Assembly: GCF_004570845.1 (NCBI RefSeq)
Contig: NZ_SPQZ01000005.1
Coordinates: forward strand, 62,001-126,000
Reading direction: 5' to 3'
DNA: 64,000 nucleotides
Source: Orlajensenia leifsoniae
Lineage (GTDB): Bacteria > Actinomycetota > Actinomycetes > Actinomycetales > Microbacteriaceae
Under the pieces are notes generated by a model. That model searched no databases, had not been told where the DNA came from, and worked only from the letters and a program-made list of their open reading frames with translations. Of the stretch, positions 1 through 9,204 are shown in pieces; position 1 is the stretch's first letter, and every line of letters begins with the position of its first letter. A program made the position numbers and the translations under genes.

Positions 1-414
1 CCAACGGGCGACCATCCAGTCGGTCAGGCAGACCGTGTCGGCGCCGATGTCCTGGCCGAGGGCGAGCTGGTCCTTGACCTTGCCGTAGTACGAGTTGTTG
101 TCGTCGACGGCCACGTCGTAATTGACCTTGATGCCCGTCTCGGCGGTGAAGGCGTCGAGCGTGGGGTAGTTGCCCGCGTCGTCCTCGTCGATGTACGCCG
201 CCCAGTTCGCCCAGTTGAGCGTCTTGTCCGTGGCCGACTCGTCGGGTGCCGCCGTCGGCTTCGCGGATCCCCCGGTCGAGCACGCGGCGAGGGCCAGCGC
301 GGTCGCTCCCGCACCGGCGCCGGAGAGCAGCGCTCGCCTGTTCAGTTGCGAGCTCTTCGCCTGGGCGATGAGGGATTGGATCATCGGATCAGCGGGCAGC
401 TCACGGGGCTTCAC
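1..414 (-). CDS. Polyamine-type ABC transporter substrate-binding lipoprotein (PotD-like), N-terminal part
   Basis: The first 138 residues are present and the gene runs off the left edge. The GTG start is preceded by GGAG at 7 nt. The N-terminus carries a twin-arginine signal (NRRALL) and a lipobox ending LALAAC, so the product is probably exported by Tat and lipid-anchored outside the membrane. The mature part (LNWANWAAYIDED, then a stretch with NYDVAVDDNNSYYGK) matches the start of PotD/PotF spermidine/putrescine-binding proteins. It would capture the ligand for a PotABC importer encoded beyond the window. The polyamine-type aminotransferase and amine oxidoreductase at 20.4-23.3 kb fit the same pathway. 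The exact ligand cannot be told from this fragment. Confidence 0.85.
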   Translation of the reverse strand, partial: MKPRELPADPMIQSLIAQAKSSQLNRRALLSGAGAGATALALAACSTGGSAKPTAAPDESATDKTLNWANWAAYIDEDDAGNYPTLDAFTAETGIKVNYDVAVDDNNSYYGKVKDQLALGQDIGADTVCLTDWMVARW

Positions 415-669
415 GGGCGGACTCCTTCACGGGTGGCACAGAACTGGTGGTACTCGTCTCGCGGCCCGCATTCTTCGCGGGTGGGTCGATATTCGCACAC
501 TGCGCGCGTGTAAGCACGGTTTGGTGATCAAATCGTTGGATTCGGCGCGGATTCCGTACGAAATCAGCACCTGCAGGGAGGTTAAAAGCATGTTTCCGAT
601 AGTTCGGCGCGCGTGTCGCTGGGTAGGCTGATCGGCGGGACAAGGGCGTCCCGTCAACGAAGGAGCGGT
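415..669. promoter_or_regulatory. Divergent control region between the substrate-binding protein gene and ald
   Basis: This 255-nt region separates two divergent genes. It contains two direct GGATTC boxes, at 538-543 and 549-554. The 10-mer GGATTCGGCG at 538-547 recurs exactly at 19821-19830, upstream of the Lrp/AsnC regulator gene. I infer a shared regulator site. No convincing -35/-10 pair was identified. Confidence 0.4.
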
Positions 670-1785
670 ATGAGAGTCGCAGTCCCCACAGAGATCAAGA
701 ACAACGAGTTCCGGGTCGCCATCACCCCGGCCGGTGTGCACGACCTCGTCGCGCACGGCCACGAGGTGTTCATCCAGAGCGGTGCCGGCGCAGGTTCCTC
801 CGTCCCCGACGAGGAGTACAGCGCCGCCGGAGCCCAGCTCCTCCCCGACGCCGCGAGCACGTGGGCCATCGCCGAGCTGCTGCTGAAGGTGAAGGAGCCG
901 ATCGAGAGCGAGTACCAGTACTTCCGCGACGGACTCGTGCTCTTCACATACCTGCACCTGGCCGCCGAGCCCGAGCTGACCGAGGCGCTGCTCTCGAGCG
1001 GCGTCACGGCGATCGCCTACGAGACCGTTCAGCTGCCCGGCCGTCAGCTCCCGCTGCTCGCCCCGATGAGCGAGGTGGCCGGCCGGCTCGCCCCCATCGT
1101 CGGCGCGAACGCGATGCTGAAGCCGAACGGCGGCCCCGGGCTGCTGGTGCCCGGCGTTCCCGGCACCGCCCCGGCACGCGTCACCATCCTCGGTGGCGGC
1201 GTCGCCGGCACCAACGCCCTGCAGATCGCGATGGGCCTCGGAGCCGAGGTCACCGTCCTCGACACCAACCTGTTCCGGCTGCGCGAACTCGACGCCCTCT
1301 ACGGCGGCCGCATCCGCACCATCGCGTCGAACAGCTTCGAGATCGACAAGGCCGTCGTCGAAGCCGACCTCGTGATCGGCTCGGTGCTCCTGCCCGGGGC
1401 GAAGGCGCCCAAGCTGGTCAGCAACGAGCTGGTGTCCCGGATGCGCCCGGGCAGCGTGCTCGTCGACATCGCCATCGACCAGGGCGGATGCTTCGCCGAC
1501 TCGCGCCCGACGACGCACGCCGACCCCACCTTCACCGTGCATGGCTCGCTGTTCTACTGCGTCGCGAACATGCCGGGAGCCGTGCCCCGCACCTCCACCT
1601 ACGCCCTCACCAACGCGACGCTGCCCTACGTGCGCGCCGTGGCGAACGCCGGCTGGAAGGCCGCCCTGCTCGCCGACCCGGCGCTGGCGCTCGGACTCAA
1701 CATCCACGCCGGCGAGGTCTACAACGCCGGAGTCGCTGCGGCGAACGGCCGCGAGGCCCTCGCTCCGGCGGACGCCCTGGCCTGA
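670..1785 (+). CDS. ald: Alanine dehydrogenase
   Basis: This 371-residue protein has the usual Ald length and starts MRVAVPTEIKNNEFRVAITP, the typical family N-terminus. It should catalyse NAD-dependent, reversible oxidative deamination of L-alanine to pyruvate and ammonium in the cytoplasm. The family's active-site residues are in place: Lys75 (KVKEP) and His96 (TYLHLA). The Rossmann motif is ILGGGVAGTNA (about residues 176-186), and the late catalytic region VDIAIDQGG is present. The ATG at 670 follows AGGAGCGGT, which decides it over upstream in-frame options. Actinobacterial ald genes are often controlled by an adjacent Lrp/AsnC regulator; the nearest one here is 18 kb away, but the two promoters share a box. 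Confidence 0.96.
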   Translation: MRVAVPTEIKNNEFRVAITPAGVHDLVAHGHEVFIQSGAGAGSSVPDEEYSAAGAQLLPDAASTWAIAELLLKVKEPIESEYQYFRDGLVLFTYLHLAAEPELTEALLSSGVTAIAYETVQLPGRQLPLLAPMSEVAGRLAPIVGANAMLKPNGGPGLLVPGVPGTAPARVTILGGGVAGTNALQIAMGLGAEVTVLDTNLFRLRELDALYGGRIRTIASNSFEIDKAVVEADLVIGSVLLPGAKAPKLVSNELVSRMRPGSVLVDIAIDQGGCFADSRPTTHADPTFTVHGSLFYCVANMPGAVPRTSTYALTNATLPYVRAVANAGWKAALLADPALALGLNIHAGEVYNAGVAAANGREALAPADALA

Positions 1786-1794
1786 CGCGCCCGG

Positions 1795-1828
1795 GCACAG
1801 GGTCCCGGGTCGAGGCCCGGTCCTGTGC
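1795..1828. terminator. Bidirectional hairpin between convergent ald and the EccC-like gene
   Basis: Arms GCACAGG and CCTGTGC (7 bp) enclose a second stem, CCGGG/CCCGG. It lies between two convergent stop codons. There is no U-tract, which is common in high-GC actinobacteria. Confidence 0.5.
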
Positions 1829-1860
1829 GCGGCCGTCGCTCCAGGGTCCGGCCTGCGAAG

Positions 1861-4821
1861 TCACTCGTCGAGCCTGGCGCGACGGATGCCGCCCTCCGGT
1901 GCCTGCACCCACACGCGCCCCGCTCCGGCACGAAGTGGAGGAGGCAGCTCGCGCACGCGCGTGAGCTGCCTCACCTCACTCGTGCTGCAGCCGTCGAACA
2001 CGAGGGTCGCCCGGGCGGCCAGAGCGGCGAACAGCGCGGGCTGCGCCTGCCACCCGTCTGGTCGCCCGACCAGTACAGGCCCCATGGCCGCCGAATGCAC
2101 GGCGAGATCGGGGCGGGAGGCGCCCTCCAGCTGCCTGATCTCCCGATCCGGCACCAGTCTGCCGAGTCGCCGTGCGAACCGGTCGGGTCGGGACGACACA
2201 GCCAGCATGGGCCCGGGACCGACGGCGAGCAGCGGAGGCTCGGCCGGTGACAGCGGTGACAGCAGCAGCGATGACGGCGTCTCCGCCGCCGGATCGGGTG
2301 CCAGGACCTGCAGCCGAGCTCCTTCCCACACCCCGCGCCCGGGAGGAGCGGCCGGATCCCAGAGGTCGGCGCCGGCTCCGGCGAGCACATGCTCAGCACG
2401 ATCGTCGCTGCGCAGCACGATCGTGCTGCCGAACAACCCGGCGACGGATCCGAGTGCGCCTGATCGCCGAACCGCCACGGCGATGCGGGCGGTGCCGCCG
2501 TGCAGCAGGTCGGCGAGGCGGTCCGAGGCCGCCTGGCGGTACTCGGCCGGCCAGCGGCCCGACACGGCGTCCCAGTCGTCGAGCAGCAGCATCCGCAGCT
2601 CTCCGCGTTCCGCCAGGTCGAGGGCGTCCCACGTGCCCTCGACGTCGGCCGGAACGACGTGCGCCCCCGGGCACTCGGCCGCGATCCGGGCGAGCACGCT
2701 GGTACGCCCCGACCCCCCGCCGCCCTGCACCAGGAGCGCGGGCCCCGACCAGCGGGCGACGGGCTGGGTCTGGAGCTCCGGGCGGTCGAGGAGGCCGATG
2801 ACGACGCCGGGCGATGCCGCCGCGCCTCGTGCCAGCGCGTCGGCGAACGCCGGATGATCAGGCTGGAGCACCGGAGGGAGGGGCGGAAGCCAAGGGCGCT
2901 GCGGCTCGGGCGAGCCCCGTCGGGCGGTTCGGCGCGCGATGACGGCCAGGTCGCCTGGAGTCGTCGTCGCGACCTGGGCCTCGTCGAGGCGGCCATGGCG
3001 CGCGATGAGGCAGCGACCGGGCACGGCGACAGGGATCAGTGCCGCGGCCGGCGATCCGATCACCGCTGCACTGTCGGCGCCGTCGATGACGCGCAGGCTG
3101 ATGCGCAGCGCGCAGTTCGCCAGCACCGACTCCCGCACGACGCCGGCCGGTCGCTGGGTGCAGAGGATGAGGTGCAGGCCGAGCGAGCGTCCGCGGGCGG
3201 CGATGTCGCTGAACAACGCGTGCATCCCGGGTTCGGCGCCGAGCAGAGCGGCGAGCTCGTCGACGACGATGACGAGCCGCGGGAGCGCGCGATCCGGCGG
3301 GAGTCCGTCGATGCCGGCCACCTTCGCGTCGGCGAGCACGGCCTCCCTGCGCCGCATCTCGGCGAGGAGGCTCTCGAGCACGCGTCGGGCGAGCGGAGCG
3401 TCGAGGTCGGTCACGACTCCGGCGCAGTGCGGCAGCGCACCGAGGATGGTTCCCGTCGCCCCGCCCTTGAAGTCGACGAGCAGGAAGGTGAATTGCGCGG
3501 CCGTCCGTCCCGCGGCCATGGCGGCGATCCAGGTGACCAGCAGTTCGCTCTTGCCGCTGCCCGTCGTTCCCCCGACGACGGCGTGCGGGCCGTCGGCCAC
3601 GAGGTCGAGCACCAGCGGACCCGTCGGGCCCACGCCGATCACGCCGGCGAGCCCCGGGCCCGTCGGATGCTCGGGAGCCACGAACGGCAGCATCGTCGGC
3701 AGCGCCCTCGGTGCCGAACGCCGGGCGGTCAGCCCGAGCAGCCGCGCGTGAGCGCCGGCCTGCTCCGCTCCGACGAGTTCGGGCACCAGCCGCACCCTGC
3801 GCTCGGCGGGCGACCGCACGACCTCGGCGTCGACGGCGCTGCGCACGACGACGATGACGGCGCATCCCGGGGGAAGGAGGGCGATGCTGGGTGCTCCGGC
3901 GAGCACGACGGATCGCGCGGTCCCGCGCGTGCCGTCGTCGGTGGACGGAGGGATGCCGCGCCCCACGCCGGCATCCGATGCCTGCACGACGATCAGCAGC
4001 GGAACCCCGGCCGCCGCCGCGCCGTCCGCCCTCTCGGCGAGCGAGTGAGGAAGCTCGGCCGCCCAGCCCCACTCGGGCGTCGCCGGCGTCGCGACGCCCA
4101 GCCTGCTCGGCGGAACGGCATCGACGACCTGGAGCAGGAGTCCGCGGAGCACGGCACGCACCAAAGGCTCCGCCCCGACGACGCCGATGCCGCCACCGAC
4201 GTCGACGGCGACAGGCATGTCGTCGATGGACCGCGAGGCCGCCACGGCGACAGCACGTTCGCGACTCACCGAGGCTCTGGAGCCGCTGGCGTCGCGTCGC
4301 CGACCGGAGGTGCCGAGGGCACCCGGATCGACGTCGGATCCGGCGTCACCCGCATCGTCGGGCAGCGCGCTCGTCTCGTCCCAGGCGATCGCGTCGGGGC
4401 TGGGCACCGTTCCGCAGCCGAGCACCACGGAACCAGGAGCCGCGGAGCGCCACCGGCGAGCGTCGTCGTCACCGGCGAAGAAGGTGTCGGAGGCGCTCGG
4501 ATGCCGCTGCCAGGCCGAGCGACGGATGTTCCGTTGGCGCCGCGCGATCTGCTCGGTCAGCTCGCCGAGGGCGGCGTTGTGCTCGGCCAGCGCCCGTCGA
4601 GACGATCTCCGCCCCGAGCGGAGGGCGTCCGCGAGGCTCGCGAGGGCGATGACGGGCCCGAGCACGGCGAACAGCAGTGCGAACGGCGAGCGGGTGACGC
4701 CCCAGAGCGCCAGGGCCACGACGACGGGGGCGATGCTCGCGAGCAGGGGGAACGGGGCTCGTTCCCGCTCGGTGGGGCGAGGAGGCAGCCGCAGGGTGTC
4801 GGACGGGTGCAAATCGGTCAC
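1861..4821 (-). CDS. EccC/FtsK-SpoIIIE-family membrane ATPase
   Basis: This 986-residue protein has two membrane helices near the N-terminus (about 28-62) and a short EccC-like leader with RLPPRP. The first ATPase domain has a canonical Walker A (GTTGSGKS, 418-425), the FtsK motif FLLVDFKGG, and Walker B LVIVVDE (516-522). A second domain has a degenerate P-loop, GGGGSGRTS (about 700-708), with Arg in place of Lys, and LLLDDWD as a poor Walker B. One active and one or more degenerate ATPase domains is the arrangement of type VII secretion EccC motors, which move WXG100-type substrates across the membrane. EccC usually has three ATPase domains; two are clear here. No EccB/D/E or WXG100 gene is visible. 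It is the last gene of the kinase/FHA block, 89 nt after its neighbour, and probably the energy source of that system. A cell-wall or surface-protein export role is inference. Confidence 0.85.
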   Translation of the reverse strand: MTDLHPSDTLRLPPRPTERERAPFPLLASIAPVVVALALWGVTRSPFALLFAVLGPVIALASLADALRSGRRSSRRALAEHNAALGELTEQIARRQRNIRRSAWQRHPSASDTFFAGDDDARRWRSAAPGSVVLGCGTVPSPDAIAWDETSALPDDAGDAGSDVDPGALGTSGRRRDASGSRASVSRERAVAVAASRSIDDMPVAVDVGGGIGVVGAEPLVRAVLRGLLLQVVDAVPPSRLGVATPATPEWGWAAELPHSLAERADGAAAAGVPLLIVVQASDAGVGRGIPPSTDDGTRGTARSVVLAGAPSIALLPPGCAVIVVVRSAVDAEVVRSPAERRVRLVPELVGAEQAGAHARLLGLTARRSAPRALPTMLPFVAPEHPTGPGLAGVIGVGPTGPLVLDLVADGPHAVVGGTTGSGKSELLVTWIAAMAAGRTAAQFTFLLVDFKGGATGTILGALPHCAGVVTDLDAPLARRVLESLLAEMRRREAVLADAKVAGIDGLPPDRALPRLVIVVDELAALLGAEPGMHALFSDIAARGRSLGLHLILCTQRPAGVVRESVLANCALRISLRVIDGADSAAVIGSPAAALIPVAVPGRCLIARHGRLDEAQVATTTPGDLAVIARRTARRGSPEPQRPWLPPLPPVLQPDHPAFADALARGAAASPGVVIGLLDRPELQTQPVARWSGPALLVQGGGGSGRTSVLARIAAECPGAHVVPADVEGTWDALDLAERGELRMLLLDDWDAVSGRWPAEYRQAASDRLADLLHGGTARIAVAVRRSGALGSVAGLFGSTIVLRSDDRAEHVLAGAGADLWDPAAPPGRGVWEGARLQVLAPDPAAETPSSLLLSPLSPAEPPLLAVGPGPMLAVSSRPDRFARRLGRLVPDREIRQLEGASRPDLAVHSAAMGPVLVGRPDGWQAQPALFAALAARATLVFDGCSTSEVRQLTRVRELPPPLRAGAGRVWVQAPEGGIRRARLDE

Positions 4822-4910
4822 CCGGTGATGGAATCACCCCGGCACCGCCCCAGGACGGGGAGGGCTCCATCAGTGCATCGACGGAGTGTTCGAGGCGTGC
4901 GGGGAGGACG

Positions 4911-5585
4911 CTACGCCACGGTGAAGTGCTGCTCGCCGATGTCGACGCGAGAGCCCCGCGGCACGAGGTAGCGTCGCCCGGGATCGCAGCGCATCGGCGC
5001 CTCGCGCGGACGACGGATGATCGTGCCGTTGCCCGAGAACCTGTCGCAGACCCAGAGCTCGCCGTCGTGTTGGCCGAACTCGAGGTGCGTCTTCGAGACC
5101 GACAGTCCGCGATCGGCGACGGCGATGATCTCGTCGTGGTACTCCGTGGGTTGCGGCAGCGGGCGTCGCCCGATGAGGCCCGTTCCGGAGACGGCCCACT
5201 GCTCCCCCGTGCTGAAGACGAGCACGAAGGTCGCGGGCGGCGGGTCCGCCGGTGCCGGGTCCACCGGTGCTGGTTCGTGAGCACCTGCGGATGGGGTCGG
5301 AGGAACGGATGCCGCACTGCCGGCATCCGCACTGTCAGCAGAGGCGGGGGGTCCGGGGGCGAACGCGGAGTCCGCCGACACGGGAAGGGGGACGGGAGCC
5401 ACGGGCGGGCCGACGACGACCTCGGGCGCGGCACCTCGTGGCCGCAGCGGCTCGATGATCGTCGTGTCTCCGGGGCGGGGATCCGGCCTGGTGCGGCTGC
5501 GTGGAGTCGCCGTCGTCGAACTGCCGCAGTCACCGCAGAACATGGCGCCCGGCGGGAGGACGGCACCGCAGATCAGGCAGTTCAC
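4911..5585 (-). CDS. Zinc-ribbon and FHA-domain protein
   Basis: This 224-residue cytoplasmic protein starts with a zinc ribbon (Cys3, Cys6, Cys17, Cys20), then a Pro/Ala-rich linker of about 90 residues, and ends in an FHA domain. The FHA phosphothreonine-binding signature is complete: GRR at 139-141, Ser164-x-x-His167 and Asn186-Gly-Thr188. DTT at 40-42 before IIEP, in the flexible region, is a plausible phospho-acceptor site. This ribbon, TT-motif and C-terminal FHA layout resembles GarA/OdhI-type kinase targets. The start ATG overlaps the preceding TgpA-like gene by 4 nt (ATGA), so the two are translationally coupled. It probably reads the phosphorylation state set by the kinase and phosphatase in the same block; the direct partner is unknown. 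Confidence 0.88.
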   Translation of the reverse strand: MNCLICGAVLPPGAMFCGDCGSSTTATPRSRTRPDPRPGDTTIIEPLRPRGAAPEVVVGPPVAPVPLPVSADSAFAPGPPASADSADAGSAASVPPTPSAGAHEPAPVDPAPADPPPATFVLVFSTGEQWAVSGTGLIGRRPLPQPTEYHDEIIAVADRGLSVSKTHLEFGQHDGELWVCDRFSGNGTIIRRPREAPMRCDPGRRYLVPRGSRVDIGEQHFTVA

Positions 5586-7894
5586 TGGTGCTGTCTCCGT
5601 CCTTCACCCGGCAAGCGGAACGATCTGAGCGAGATCTTCGCGCGCAGCCGCTGCCAGCGCGAACGTCCCGCGTCGAGAGTACCGCGCAGTTCGTCCACCT
5701 CGTGCCAGACGCGATCGGCGTCGGCTGACGGAGGGGTCTCGGGTGCGAACACGGCCCTGTCGACGTCGCCGGCGAGCAGCAGCGGCCTGCTGCCTCCCAC
5801 CACGGCGGCGTTCTCGGACCGGGTCGCAGCGGGCGACAGGGCGAAGCCGTGGTCGACGGCGAGATCGGTGAACTCTCGCCAACCGCCGGCGATCCGATCG
5901 ACGGGGTCGCCCGCGCGGCGCCGGTACCGCCGTCGACGCACCTTGGCGGCGACGATGGCGAGGAACGGACTCACCAGCAGGGCGAGCGCCAGAGCGGTCC
6001 ACGCGGCGATCCGACCGATCAGCAGAATGAGGGCGAGCGTCGGATCGGCCGGCGGATCGACATCGGTGGGGGCCGACTGCGGATCAGGTGCCGGCTCGGA
6101 CACCTGCGGCTGTTCGAGCGGCGGCGGCAGCACGACCTGCGGGCGAGATACCGGAATCGGCTCGTCCTGCTCCTTGGGCGGCACCTCGCGGGGCTCCGGA
6201 TTGGGGTCGAGACTCACCCACGAACCCGTCGAGTCCTGCACCTCGATCCACGCGGCGATGTCGTCGCCCGTGACGGCGACGGACCCGGTCGTGGACGTGA
6301 TGCTGGGGGCGAAGCCGATCACGGCCCTGGCGGGGAAGCCGAGCATGCGTGCCATCACTGCTGCGGCTGCGGCGTACTGCTCCCCGTCGCCCAGCATCGG
6401 GATCTCGGTCGCCAGCTGCGTGAGCCTGTCGGCCGAGTGACCGGAGCGGCTCGGCGGCTCGCCCTCCAGTCCGTGGCTCACGTAGCCGTCGCGACGAATG
6501 CCCTCGAGCATCTGGGCGAGCTGCGTGCCCGGGTCGGCGGTCTCGTCGACCCAGTCCGAGAGCAGGGGCGCGAGGCCCTCGATGTCGGCCGGGAGCGGAG
6601 GGAGCACAGCCGTGCCGGGCTGGAGCGTCGTGAGGTCGGCCGGGGCTGGGGGGACCACGGCGTCCGCCCGATACTCATCGCCGTCCTCGAGCCCGCCGAG
6701 CACGGCTCCGGTCGCGGCGTTGTCGTTGTAGTAGAACGAGTCGGTGAGCCTGCCCGCCCGGTCCGAGGTGAACCTGATGCTCTCGAGCTTGCCGACGCCC
6801 GGCACCCAGACGCCCGTGTAGTCGCCGACGGTCACGTCGATGGAGACGGGCTCCCCCTCCACGGCACTCTGGTCGATGCGGAACGGAAGCCGGGTGAAGG
6901 AGCCTGAAGCACTGGCCACGGTGTCGCTGCCCACCGAGTAGACGATCCCGTCGTAGCTGTCGAGCGCGGCGATGCGGATGAGGCCGCCCGGCGGCAGCCC
7001 CGAGACGGTGAGCATCGTGCTGGAGGCGGCATCCGCTTCGAGGAAGCTCCTGAAGGCGGCGAGCGGACTCGGGTAGTCGCGAGGGTCGAAGGGCTGCTCG
7101 GTGTGACGTCGGGGCACCTCCCGCGCTGCCGCAGCCGGGTAGGCGACGGCGGCGAGAGTGCCACCGGCGACGGCGACGGCGACGATCACCGCAGAGCTCA
7201 GGACGGTGCGGGTCACCGCGATCCTCCGTCGGGCGGCGCTCTCCCGCACGCCGGATCCGCCCTGGGTCACCCGCGCGATGGCCTCGGCGCGGCGGCGGCG
7301 GTGCACCCACGCCGCCCAGAACACCAGCACGATGCCGAGGAGGAGGGCCGTCTCCACCGGTGCGAGCGCCGTGGTCGGACCGAGCAGGATCGCCAGGACG
7401 AAGAGGCCGAGAGGGGCGAGCACGGCGAACTCTCCCCGTCGGGCTCGCAGGGCCACGGACATTCCGACGGTCGTGGTCGCCAGCACGATCACCACCACGG
7501 GTACGAGCAGCGCCTGGTAGGAGCCGACGGGCGTCACGATCGTGAGCAGCTGCTTCCAGCTGAGTGCTGTTCCCGCGAGCAGGTCGATCAGTCCCTGCCA
7601 CGACGGCAGCACCCAGAACAGTGCCTGGGACGGGACGCCCAGGGGCACGCCGATCACCAGGAAGGCGCCGACCGCGACCAGGAGCACGATCAGGGACGAC
7701 CACCGCAGGACGGCGCCGAGGGTGCCGACGAGGCAGCCGACCAGCGCCGAGATCGCGACGGCGACGATGAAGGCCGCGCTCTGGTAGACGGGCCACAGCG
7801 TCGCCATCGCCACCCCCGTGGCGGCGAGCAGCATGAGCGCGTTCACCACGACGAGCTTGACTGGAGGACGAGGCCCCGCGGATGCCGCCATCAC
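5582..7894 (-). CDS. TgpA-like membrane protein with a degenerate transglutaminase domain
   Basis: This 770-residue protein has about seven membrane helices in the first 250 residues, a long extracytoplasmic region, one helix at about 617-650, and a cytoplasmic tail. That is the TgpA topology (DUF3488, transglutaminase-like, DUF4129-like tail). The transglutaminase-like core is at about 460-565. In active members the motif is GYCEQFA and a later HAW; here the equivalents are GDGEQYA (502-508) and AAW (547-549). The nucleophilic Cys is Gly and the catalytic His is Ala, while the Asp of LDPNP is kept. The domain therefore looks catalytically dead. The gene overlaps DUF58 upstream and the FHA gene downstream by 4 nt each. 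MoxR, DUF58 and TgpA form a recurrent trio in bacteria, thought to act on envelope proteins. A scaffold or binding role is my inference. Confidence 0.88.
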   Translation of the reverse strand: MMAASAGPRPPVKLVVVNALMLLAATGVAMATLWPVYQSAAFIVAVAISALVGCLVGTLGAVLRWSSLIVLLVAVGAFLVIGVPLGVPSQALFWVLPSWQGLIDLLAGTALSWKQLLTIVTPVGSYQALLVPVVVIVLATTTVGMSVALRARRGEFAVLAPLGLFVLAILLGPTTALAPVETALLLGIVLVFWAAWVHRRRRAEAIARVTQGGSGVRESAARRRIAVTRTVLSSAVIVAVAVAGGTLAAVAYPAAAAREVPRRHTEQPFDPRDYPSPLAAFRSFLEADAASSTMLTVSGLPPGGLIRIAALDSYDGIVYSVGSDTVASASGSFTRLPFRIDQSAVEGEPVSIDVTVGDYTGVWVPGVGKLESIRFTSDRAGRLTDSFYYNDNAATGAVLGGLEDGDEYRADAVVPPAPADLTTLQPGTAVLPPLPADIEGLAPLLSDWVDETADPGTQLAQMLEGIRRDGYVSHGLEGEPPSRSGHSADRLTQLATEIPMLGDGEQYAAAAAVMARMLGFPARAVIGFAPSITSTTGSVAVTGDDIAAWIEVQDSTGSWVSLDPNPEPREVPPKEQDEPIPVSRPQVVLPPPLEQPQVSEPAPDPQSAPTDVDPPADPTLALILLIGRIAAWTALALALLVSPFLAIVAAKVRRRRYRRRAGDPVDRIAGGWREFTDLAVDHGFALSPAATRSENAAVVGGSRPLLLAGDVDRAVFAPETPPSADADRVWHEVDELRGTLDAGRSRWQRLRAKISLRSFRLPGEGRRQHQ

Positions 7895-9204
7895 ACCACC
7901 GCCGCCCTGGCGAGCGACTTCTGGAGGTCGTCGAGGTATCCGATGCTCAGCACGGTGAGTTCGGCGACCCGGCGCATCGCAGGCAGAGCACCGGGTTCGC
8001 AGATCACGGCGATGACGTCGACGCCGGACGGCAGCCCGGCCGCGGCCTGTCTCAGCTGGGCGACGGTGGTCGCCGACCCCGTGATGAGGAAGGCGACCGA
8101 CGCGTCGGCAGCCCTCTCGCCTGCAACGCGGGTGAGCGCGACGATGTTCGTCGCGCCCGGGGATCGCTGCACGACGGTCAGGTCGTCGAGCAGGCGGATG
8201 CGGCTCGACGTGCGCAGCGCCCTGGAGGCGGGGTCGAGCCGCGTGGAGGCTGCGGCCCTGTCTCCGCTGGCGATGACCGAGACCGAACGCGCGTCGCGGA
8301 TGGCGTGCACCCCGAGGGAGCCGGCCGCGCTCACGGCCAGCTCGAACTCCTCGTCGTCGGCGTAGTCGGATTCGGCGAGGCCGAGGACCACCATGATGTG
8401 ACTGCGCCGGGTCTCCTCGAACTGGCGCACCATGTAGACGCCCGTCTTCGCCGAACTGCGCCAGTGGATGAAGCGTCTGTCGTCTCCCGGCGTGTACTCG
8501 CGCAGGGCGTGGAAGGAGACGTCGCTCGAGGTGATGGTGCGGGTCGCGGCTCCCTCCAGGTCCCGCACGAACCCGGTCGAGATCGCGGGGATGGCGATGG
8601 TGCGCGGATGCACGTAGAGTTCTGTGCGCTCGGCCCAGGTGAGCTCCCGCCGGAACAGGCCGAGTGGATCACCGCGGATGGTGCGCACGGGCCCGACGGG
8701 GATGACCCCGCGGCGCTCTGCCGCCACCAGGAAGATCTCGCTGGCCTCTGCTCCCCGCGGGATCCCGGGGATGTGGAACTCGGCCAGACCGTCGCCGATC
8801 GGCACTTCGACCCCGACCCCGGCGAGATGCCTGCGGGTCGGGTTGAACACCAGGACCTCGCCGGGGGCCTTCTCGCCGACGACGACCCGCCGAAGCGGCA
8901 GGGCCAGCCCGATGCGGAAGGAGTTGCGGCCCACGAGGTAGAGCGCCGAGAGGGCGAGAAGCACCGTCCCGGCCCAGGCCAGCGCGACGAACTCGGCCCA
9001 GCCGAGCAGGTAGCCGCCGACGAACCCGACGATCACGGCGATCACGACACTCCAGCCGAAGACGGTCATCGTCGAGACGAGGGCACGCCAGGACGCTGAG
9101 ACTCCGCGTCGAATCGCGGCCAGTGCTGCGACGACGGCTGTGACCGTCTCGGCGAGCCTGCCCTCCCGTGGTGCGGTCCCCCGCGGTTCGGCGGACTGGC
9201 TCAC
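7891..9204 (-). CDS. DUF58 domain protein
   Basis: This 437-residue protein has two membrane helices (about 48-92), a beta-rich region, and the DUF58 core motif at about 232-254 (LREYTPGDDRRFIHWRSSAK), followed by a vWA-like fold. DUF58 proteins are standard partners of MoxR AAA+ ATPases and are thought to act as adaptors through a vWA-like metal-binding domain. The start overlaps the MoxR gene by 4 nt and the stop overlaps the TgpA-like gene by 4 nt, so the trio is translationally coupled. The molecular function of the family is not well defined; the assignment of the family itself is firm. Confidence 0.9.
   Translation of the reverse strand: MSQSAEPRGTAPREGRLAETVTAVVAALAAIRRGVSASWRALVSTMTVFGWSVVIAVIVGFVGGYLLGWAEFVALAWAGTVLLALSALYLVGRNSFRIGLALPLRRVVVGEKAPGEVLVFNPTRRHLAGVGVEVPIGDGLAEFHIPGIPRGAEASEIFLVAAERRGVIPVGPVRTIRGDPLGLFRRELTWAERTELYVHPRTIAIPAISTGFVRDLEGAATRTITSSDVSFHALREYTPGDDRRFIHWRSSAKTGVYMVRQFEETRRSHIMVVLGLAESDYADDEEFELAVSAAGSLGVHAIRDARSVSVIASGDRAAASTRLDPASRALRTSSRIRLLDDLTVVQRSPGATNIVALTRVAGERAADASVAFLITGSATTVAQLRQAAAGLPSGVDVIAVICEPGALPAMRRVAELTVLSIGYLDDLQKSLARAAVV

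Noticed and set aside
427-1707. A 426-codon minus-strand frame opposite ald
   Set aside because: The plus strand encodes full-length alanine dehydrogenase with catalytic residues; the antisense translation has no recognisable features.
2500-4971. An 823-codon open frame opposite the EccC-like gene
   Set aside because: It is an antisense shadow: Arg/Asp/Gly-rich, no motifs, and the minus-strand frame carries clear Walker motifs.
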